This document shows positions 13,546-17,666 of a stretch of DNA of 17,666 bases, piece after piece. The position numbers and the translations under genes were made by a program. Numbering within the stretch: the first letter of the stretch is position 1; each line of letters opens with the position of its first letter. The notes beneath the pieces are model-generated. The model was not told the origin of the DNA and did not search any database. It was given only the letters and a program-made list of their open reading frames with translations. The stretch comes from JAIQET01 sp035542575 (lineage in GTDB: Bacteria; Acidobacteriota; Terriglobia; Terriglobales; Acidobacteriaceae), in NCBI GenBank assembly GCA_035542575.1, contig DATKLE010000065.1, positions 1-17,666 of the forward strand, in the 5' to 3' direction.

Positions 13546-14334
13546 CTACTTAATCACTCCCCGCTCCGACGCCTCGATGAACCGAATCAGCAGGTCCACA
13601 TCTCCCCCGTGATCCTTCTCGGTCTTCAGCCTCTCCAGCGCCTGTGTGGTGTTGAGCTTCGAGGCCAGCAACAGTTTGTACGCATGGTGAATCTTGCGGA
13701 TGCGTTCTTTGCTGAAGCCGCGGCGCTCCAGTCCGATCGCGTTCAGTCCGTAGGCATGGGTACCGCGCTCGGATGCCGTCTTGGAGAACGGCAACACATC
13801 CCGCGTGATGGTGGTCCCTCCGCCAACAAACGAGTAGGCTCCGATACGCACGAAGTGATGTACCGGACAGAGCGCGCCCACCGTGGCCCAATCCTCCACC
13901 GTCACGTGTCCGCCGAGGGTAGCGGCGTTGGCCAGGATGACGTGGTCTCCGATGGCGCAGTCGTGCGCGATGTGCGTATAAGCCATCACCAGCGTGTGGT
14001 TGCCCACGCGCGTCAACCCGCCGCCTTTCACCGTACCGCGATTGATGGTGACGAACTCGCGAATCTCGTTATGGTCCCCAATTTCCAGACGCGTGGGTTC
14101 GCCTGCGTAACTCAGGTCCTGGGGCGCCATGCCGATGGAACAAAAGGGGAAGAAGCCGTTGTCGGCGCCGATTTTGGTCGGCCCTTCGATGGCGACGTGC
14201 GACACCAGGTGGCAGCCCTCGCCCAGTTCCACGTCGGGTCCGATCACGCAGTAGGGGCCGATTTTGCAGGAAGGATGGACCTTGGCACCGGGATCGACGA
14301 CGGCTGTGGGGTGGACGATGAGGGATTGAGTCAT
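13546..14334 (-). CDS. lpxA: UDP-N-acetylglucosamine O-acyltransferase LpxA
   Basis: The 262-residue protein is LpxA, which transfers a 3-hydroxyacyl chain from acyl carrier protein to UDP-GlcNAc, the first step of lipid A synthesis in the cytoplasm. Residues 1-185 form the left-handed beta helix of hexapeptide repeats, and the rest is the helical tail (GLERRGFSKERIRKIHHAYK). By alignment with E. coli LpxA, the catalytic base is His124 in HIAHDC, with His121, His143 and His159 also kept. Gly172 occupies the place of the E. coli chain-length ruler Gly173, predicting a long (about C14) acyl chain. It lies 46 bases after fabZ, which makes or consumes the same 3-hydroxyacyl-ACP. The ATG at 14334 fits the family start. 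Confidence 0.96.
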   Translation of the reverse strand: MTQSLIVHPTAVVDPGAKVHPSCKIGPYCVIGPDVELGEGCHLVSHVAIEGPTKIGADNGFFPFCSIGMAPQDLSYAGEPTRLEIGDHNEIREFVTINRGTVKGGGLTRVGNHTLVMAYTHIAHDCAIGDHVILANAATLGGHVTVEDWATVGALCPVHHFVRIGAYSFVGGGTTITRDVLPFSKTASERGTHAYGLNAIGLERRGFSKERIRKIHHAYKLLLASKLNTTQALERLKTEKDHGGDVDLLIRFIEASERGVIK

Positions 14335-14380
14335 TGAGCGATGTGGCCCTTGGCTACCGCCTGCTCGCCGTGGGAGCGCA

Positions 14381-14905
14381 TTACTCCTCTGCGTTTCCGC
14401 CTTCCGACGAGCGCCCCCGCGAGCGGTCCACCAGTTGGCAACTGATGGTGGCTTCCGCCACGCGCTTGTCTCCCACGTACGCCGTCCCTTCCATCCGCAC
14501 CGCGGTTACTCGCCATGCCTTTACTTCGACTTCAATGCGGAGTTGATCGCCGGGTACCACCGGACGGCGGAAGCGGGCGCGCTCGATGCCGGTAAATACC
14601 ATGAGCTTGCCGTCCCGGTCCTCCACCTCGGTCAGCAGCAACGCACCACCCGCCTGCGCCATGGCCTCCACAATCAGCACCCCCGGCATGATAGGCATGC
14701 CTGGGAAATGCCCGGCAAAGAAGGGCTCATTGATGGTCACACTTTTGAGAGCGACAATGCGCTGCTTGCGCGCCAGGGAAATCACCCGATCAATCAGGAG
14801 GAAGGGAAAGCGGTGCGGCAGAATGCGCTGAATGTCGTTGATGTCCAGCGTAGTATTGCCTGCGATTGCAGGAGCCTCTGTCGTGGTCTGCGCGCTGTCC
14901 GTCAT
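14381..14905 (-). CDS. fabZ: 3-hydroxyacyl-ACP dehydratase FabZ
   Basis: The 174-residue hot-dog-fold enzyme dehydrates 3-hydroxyacyl-ACP to trans-2-enoyl-ACP in fatty acid elongation. The active site is His66 in FFAGHFPGMPIMPG and Glu80 in LIVEAMAQ of the partner subunit; ILPHRFPFLLIDRV is the family N-terminal motif. It is about 20-30 residues longer than E. coli FabZ (151), with an N-terminal extension of 20 polar residues and a charged tail. It competes with LpxA for substrate, so cotranscription with lpxA balances phospholipid and lipid A. lpxD, often upstream, is missing: a divergent peptidase gene lies there, so fabZ is the first gene of the operon. TATAAT 18 bases upstream leaves a leader of roughly 10 bases. 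Confidence 0.96.
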   Translation of the reverse strand: MTDSAQTTTEAPAIAGNTTLDINDIQRILPHRFPFLLIDRVISLARKQRIVALKSVTINEPFFAGHFPGMPIMPGVLIVEAMAQAGGALLLTEVEDRDGKLMVFTGIERARFRRPVVPGDQLRIEVEVKAWRVTAVRMEGTAYVGDKRVAEATISCQLVDRSRGRSSEGGNAEE

Positions 14906-14922
14906 TCTCTAGCCGCGCGAAG

Positions 14923-14928
14923 ATTATA
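14923..14928 (-). promoter_or_regulatory. -10 element of the fabZ-lpxA promoter
   Basis: A perfect TATAAT on the leftward strand, 18 bases before the fabZ ATG. No clear -35 is visible 16-18 bases upstream. The start would be near 14916, giving a leader of about 10 bases with only GAGA ahead of the ATG. Confidence 0.5.
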
Positions 14929-15014
14929 CTGTAACCCGCAGCTTCTCCGTGTCTTTCGGTATGCTGTCTGGCTGGCCCCCCAGCCGGAGGGCAATGGGTT
15001 GGGCTGGCTTACTT

Positions 15015-16193
15015 ATGCCACGAACTTCTCCGCGCACAATATCCGCCACCGTCGCTTCGACTTCCACGCACCTTTCCTACTTCAAAGAGCGGACCGAGCT
15101 GATGGTCCAAACCGTCCGTCAGCTGGTAGGAGTAGAGTCACCCAGCGACAACAAAGCGGCCGCCGATCGCCTGGCGTCGCTGCTGGCCGGGCGCTTCGAA
15201 GGGCTCGGTGGCCACGCCAAGTTCCACCGGGCCCAGGACTTCGGCGACCATCTGCAGGTGGATTTCCCCGGCAAGCGGGGCAAACCCGTGCTGTTGTTGG
15301 GGCACTACGACACGGTGTACCCCGTGGGCACGCTGGCCAGCATGCCCTGCCGCGTCACGGATGGCCGCTTGTCCGGACCCGGCGCTCTCGACATGAAGTC
15401 CGGGATCACCATGATGCTGGCAGCCATCGAGGGATTGCTCGCCTGGCATGGGGAACTGCCCCGGCCAATCACCGTCCTGCTGGTGTCCGACGAGGAGGTG
15501 GGCAGCGACTCTTCCCGCCGCATCACCGAGAGCTTGGCCAAGAACTCGGAGGCCGTCCTCGTGCTCGAACCCTCGCTTGGCTTGCAGGGAGCGCTCAAGA
15601 CTGCCCGCAAAGGGGTTGGCGAGTACACCCTCAAGGCTACCGGCAAGGCGGCCCACTCCGGACTTGATTTCGAAAAAGGGCAGAGCGCAATCCTCGAGCT
15701 GGCCCGGCAGATCCCGGTAATTTCAAAGCTGACCAACCTCAGGCGTGGGGTCACCCTGAACGTGGGACTGGTGCGGGGTGGCACGCGGGTAAATGTAATC
15801 CCCGCCGAGGCCACGGCCACCCTGGATGTGCGGATCGCGCACATGAAGGATGCCACCGACATTGATCGCAAGCTGCGCAGACTGAAGCCTTTTAATCGCA
15901 AGTGCAAGCTGGAGATCAAGGGCGGCCTGAATCGTCCGCCCATGGAGCGCACCACCGGCGTTGCGGCTCTCTTTAAGAAGGCATCCGAAATCGCAAAGCA
16001 ACTAGGCTGGAAGTTGACTGAGGCGGCCGTGGGCGGCGGTTCAGATGGAAATATCACTGCCGGAATGGGGATCCCCACCCTGGACGGGTTGGGCGGGGTC
16101 GGAGACGGTGCCCATGCCCCCCACGAATTCATCCTGATTTCGGAATTGCCCCGGCGGGCAGCCCTGGTGGCTGCCTTGGTTGAGGCAGTGTAG
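15015..16193 (+). CDS. M20-family metallopeptidase (glutamate carboxypeptidase-like)
   Basis: The 392-residue protein is an M20 zinc peptidase resembling carboxypeptidase G2. The di-zinc site is visible: His97 in LLGHYDTVYPVGT, bridging Asp126 in GPGALDMKSG, catalytic Glu160 with metal ligand Glu161 in SDEEVGS, Glu185 in LVLEPS, and His370 in HAPHEF. The inserted lid or dimer domain contains the usual GKAAHSGLDFEKGQSA and GGTRVNVIPAEA. These enzymes remove C-terminal Glu or hydrolyse related amides; the exact substrate is unclear. No signal peptide is evident, so it is probably cytosolic. The start is uncertain: ATG 15015 is chosen, but ATG 14994 or 14949 in the same frame is possible and none has a strong Shine-Dalgarno. 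It is divergent from fabZ. Confidence 0.88.
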   Translation: MPRTSPRTISATVASTSTHLSYFKERTELMVQTVRQLVGVESPSDNKAAADRLASLLAGRFEGLGGHAKFHRAQDFGDHLQVDFPGKRGKPVLLLGHYDTVYPVGTLASMPCRVTDGRLSGPGALDMKSGITMMLAAIEGLLAWHGELPRPITVLLVSDEEVGSDSSRRITESLAKNSEAVLVLEPSLGLQGALKTARKGVGEYTLKATGKAAHSGLDFEKGQSAILELARQIPVISKLTNLRRGVTLNVGLVRGGTRVNVIPAEATATLDVRIAHMKDATDIDRKLRRLKPFNRKCKLEIKGGLNRPPMERTTGVAALFKKASEIAKQLGWKLTEAAVGGGSDGNITAGMGIPTLDGLGGVGDGAHAPHEFILISELPRRAALVAALVEAV

Positions 16194-16224
16194 GTGCAAT
16201 TAGCCCGCGGAGCCTGCACTTCTT

Positions 16225-16253
16225 TTGACTCCAGGGGTAGAGTGGCCTAGAAT
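16225..16253 (+). promoter_or_regulatory. sigma-70-type promoter of tatA
   Basis: TTGACT (16225-16230), a 17-base spacer and TAGAAT (16248-16253), each one base from consensus. This is the clearest promoter in the window. Transcription would start near 16260, about 65 bases before the tatA GTG. Confidence 0.75.
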
Positions 16254-16324
16254 CTGCGCAGGGGTACTGTGGAAATTTGCATGCGCTCCCTGAGCGCCTG
16301 GCAAACCCCAGAGGAGGTCATAAC

Positions 16325-16492
16325 GTGTTTGGCAAATTGGGTTTGCCGGAAATCCTGCTGCTTCTGGCCATTGCGCTCTTGATCTTCGGACCCAGCAAGC
16401 TGGCCGACCTGGGGAAGGGGCTGGGCGAGGGCATCAAGAACTTCAGGTCGGCAGTGAAAGACGGCGAACAGGGAACCGACAAGAAGTCCTAG
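16325..16492 (+). CDS. tatA: Sec-independent translocase subunit TatA
   Basis: The 55-residue protein is a compact TatA: a membrane helix at residues 7-21 (LPEILLLLAIALLIF), the FGPSKL hinge, an amphipathic helix (ADLGKGLGEGIKNFRSAVKD) and a short charged tail. TatA oligomers make the passage for folded proteins in the twin-arginine system. The start is GTG at 16325, supported by GAGGAGGT six bases upstream and by the family N-terminus (MFGKLG); an upstream in-frame ATG at 16277 adds an unrelated tail. It has its own promoter at 16225-16253. No tatB or tatC is nearby, so TatA is monocistronic, as is common outside Proteobacteria. It is convergent with maf. Confidence 0.95.
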   Translation: MFGKLGLPEILLLLAIALLIFGPSKLADLGKGLGEGIKNFRSAVKDGEQGTDKKS

Positions 16493-16552
16493 CCCGCGAT
16501 TTCCCCATCGCTACACATCTCCATTTTGCAGAGACGCTGCTACGTCTGCTAT

Positions 16553-17152
16553 CTATAGCATCCCGTGGCTGCGTAGCATCCGGCATACCAGCGCCACGGG
16601 TAGTCCCACCACATTGAAGTAGTCGCCCTCAATGCGCGAGATCCAACGCGAGGCCAGGCCTTGAATCCCGTAGGCGCCGGCCTTGTCCATCGGTTCCCCG
16701 GAGGCCACATAGAAGCGTATGTCGTCTTCCGTGAGCGTGTGCATCGTCACTTGTGTGGTTTCCGAGCGGATATCTTCAAAACCAGTTGTCAGTTGCCGGT
16801 TCCCCGTTTCCCGCGCGCTCGGGCCGGCCAGGCACACCCCAGTGGTGACCTGGTGAGTTCTGCCAGATAGCAGCCGCAACATGCGGGCCGCATCGTCGGC
16901 ATCAGCAGGCTTGCCCAGCATCTCGCCATTTATCACCACGATTGTGTCTGCGCCCAGAACGAGATCCTTGGGCCGGTCGCGAAATACGGCGAGAGCCTTC
17001 TCGCGTGCAAGACGTTCGGCGCATGCTTTCGCGGATTCGCCTGCGCGCGGGACCTCGGGAACATCCGTCGGCTGCACGACGAATGGGATGCCGGCGTTGC
17101 GCAAGAGTTCCTGACGGCGCGGCGAGGCCGAGGCAAGAACGAGGCTCTTCAC
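16553..17152 (-). CDS. maf: Maf-like nucleotide pyrophosphatase with a repeat-derived insertion
   Basis: The 199-residue protein is a Maf/YhdE-family nucleoside triphosphate pyrophosphatase, which hydrolyses dTTP/UTP or modified nucleotides to monophosphates. Family motifs are LASASPRRQELL (Ser8, Arg12, Arg13), GADTIVV with catalytic Asp69, SGRTHQVTTGV, and SGEPMDKAGAYGIQG (Lys157). Compared with E. coli YhdE, about ten extra residues lie between LSGRTHQVTTGVCLA and the TLTEDDI segment, and residues 118-124 are encoded by an interspersed repeat (16782-16799). The frame is kept and the active-site motifs are untouched. The start is GTG 17152, overlapping the upstream amidohydrolase stop as GTGA, so the two genes are probably translationally coupled. 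Confidence 0.9.
   Translation of the reverse strand: MKSLVLASASPRRQELLRNAGIPFVVQPTDVPEVPRAGESAKACAERLAREKALAVFRDRPKDLVLGADTIVVINGEMLGKPADADDAARMLRLLSGRTHQVTTGVCLAGPSARETGNRQLTTGFEDIRSETTQVTMHTLTEDDIRFYVASGEPMDKAGAYGIQGLASRWISRIEGDYFNVVGLPVALVCRMLRSHGML
16782..16799 (+). repeat. short interspersed repeat, copy B, inside maf
   Basis: CCAGTTGTCAGTTGCCGG, 16 of 18 bases identical to copy A at 11942-11959. It contains the near-tandem CAGTTG-TCAGTTG and lies in an in-frame insertion within maf (residues 118-124). Confidence 0.5.
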
Positions 17153-17666
17153 CGGCTTCCCACCACGCCGCGCACGGATTCAATCAGCTTGGCCGAATCG
17201 TAACCGACGCCGTCCTTGAAGACCGTCTCCACGTTCTCGATGTCTTCAATCCGGGTCGAAGGGTCACCCTTGATCACCACCAGGTCGGCCTGCTTGCCGG
17301 GAGCGATGGTGCCGATACGAGCGGAATCGCCCAGGAACTGCGCGCCATTCTCCGTAGCAATGTGGATGGCCTCAAGTGGGGTGAATCCGGCCTCCACCAG
17401 CAACTCCACTTCTCGTTGATCGCCGAAGCCGGCAATCACACCTCCCATTCCGGTCGGGTCCAGTCCGGCAAGCAACAGGCCGCCAGCCTTGGTGAAGGCG
17501 TATTCGAAATCCATCTCTTTCCGGAAGGCTGCCGGCCAGGGAGAAGTCTCGCTGCCGTATCGCTGCTTGAGAGCCTTGGCATCGGACGCGCGGACCTTGT
17601 TTGCGAGAAAGGCGCTGCGAGCGTCGGGCGAAAGCGCATCGAGAACGCGCGGCTGCACGGCGGGCC
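17149..17666 (-). CDS. amidohydrolase, C-terminal part (cut by the right edge)
   Basis: At least 172 residues of an amidohydrolase-superfamily protein enter from the right edge and stop at 17149. It shows the C-terminal barrel half: LLLAGLDPTG with the expected metal-site Asp, ELLVEAGFTPLEAIHIATENGAQFLG, and GTIAPGKQADLVVIKGDPSTRIEDIENVETVFKDG, the strand pair that closes the composite domain. It looks closest to the imidazolonepropionase-like or prolidase-like amidohydrolases that are often secreted; the N-terminal HxH metal motif and any signal peptide lie outside the window. Its stop overlaps the maf start as GTGA. Confidence 0.88.
   Translation of the reverse strand, partial: PAVQPRVLDALSPDARSAFLANKVRASDAKALKQRYGSETSPWPAAFRKEMDFEYAFTKAGGLLLAGLDPTGMGGVIAGFGDQREVELLVEAGFTPLEAIHIATENGAQFLGDSARIGTIAPGKQADLVVIKGDPSTRIEDIENVETVFKDGVGYDSAKLIESVRGVVGSR

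Noticed and set aside
16513..16550. Hairpin between tatA and maf
   Set aside because: The AGACG/CGTCT stem is only about five pairs with a bulge and no T-run; too weak to call a terminator.
1..17666. tRNA, rRNA, CRISPR array, phage or toxin-antitoxin genes
   Set aside because: I looked on both strands and found no cloverleaf, regularly spaced repeats, integrase, transposase or recognisable toxin pair.

Overview
The window looks like a piece of a GC-rich Gram-negative chromosome, most likely from an Acidobacteriota member. The support is lipid A biosynthesis genes (fabZ, lpxA, and lpxI rather than lpxH), a DUF1572 DinB-like protein, a PHM-fold secreted protein, and short interspersed intergenic repeats of the kind I associate with that phylum. 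The phylum call is inference; the Gram-negative call is firm. No rRNA, tRNA, complete IS, prophage, CRISPR array or classical defence island was found.

Layout. Positions 1-623 hold a possible partial reading frame, no convincing gene, and a structured inverted repeat (512-590) that may end transcription of the leftward operon. Positions 624-4491 are a leftward operon: MerR-type regulator, secreted PHM-like copper protein, two uncharacterised small proteins joined by TTGA stop/start overlaps, a DUF1905/YdeI-OmdA protein, and an MCE (MlaD-type) membrane-anchored protein. In front of it lies a 13-codon lysine-rich reading frame with a strong Shine-Dalgarno, followed by a near-perfect intrinsic terminator; the geometry resembles an attenuator leader.

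Positions 4948-7136 run rightward: a HyuB-type hydantoinase/oxoprolinase subunit without HyuA, then a DUF1572 protein. A DUF1287 cysteine-peptidase-like protein (leftward) faces a secreted SnoaL/DUF4440-like protein (rightward) across a compact divergent promoter region, and threonine 3-dehydrogenase (tdh) follows to 9479.

Positions 9524-14905 run leftward as the envelope block: fabZ, lpxA, lpxI, a DinB-like protein, a Gfo/Idh oxidoreductase and a TonB-like protein. FabZ shares the 3-hydroxyacyl-ACP pool with LpxA, and LpxI acts two steps after LpxA. The Gfo/Idh enzyme may act on the nucleotide sugar (GnnA-like), but no partner aminotransferase is present. Divergent from fabZ are an M20 metallopeptidase and, from its own consensus promoter, tatA. 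Leftward maf and a partial amidohydrolase (joined by a GTGA overlap) close the window.

The main points of interest are the lysine-rich mini-ORF/terminator leader, the PHM-like protein whose third CuH-type histidine appears replaced by Phe, and short repeats that appear to have entered the maf coding sequence and displaced the usual start of the Gfo/Idh gene.
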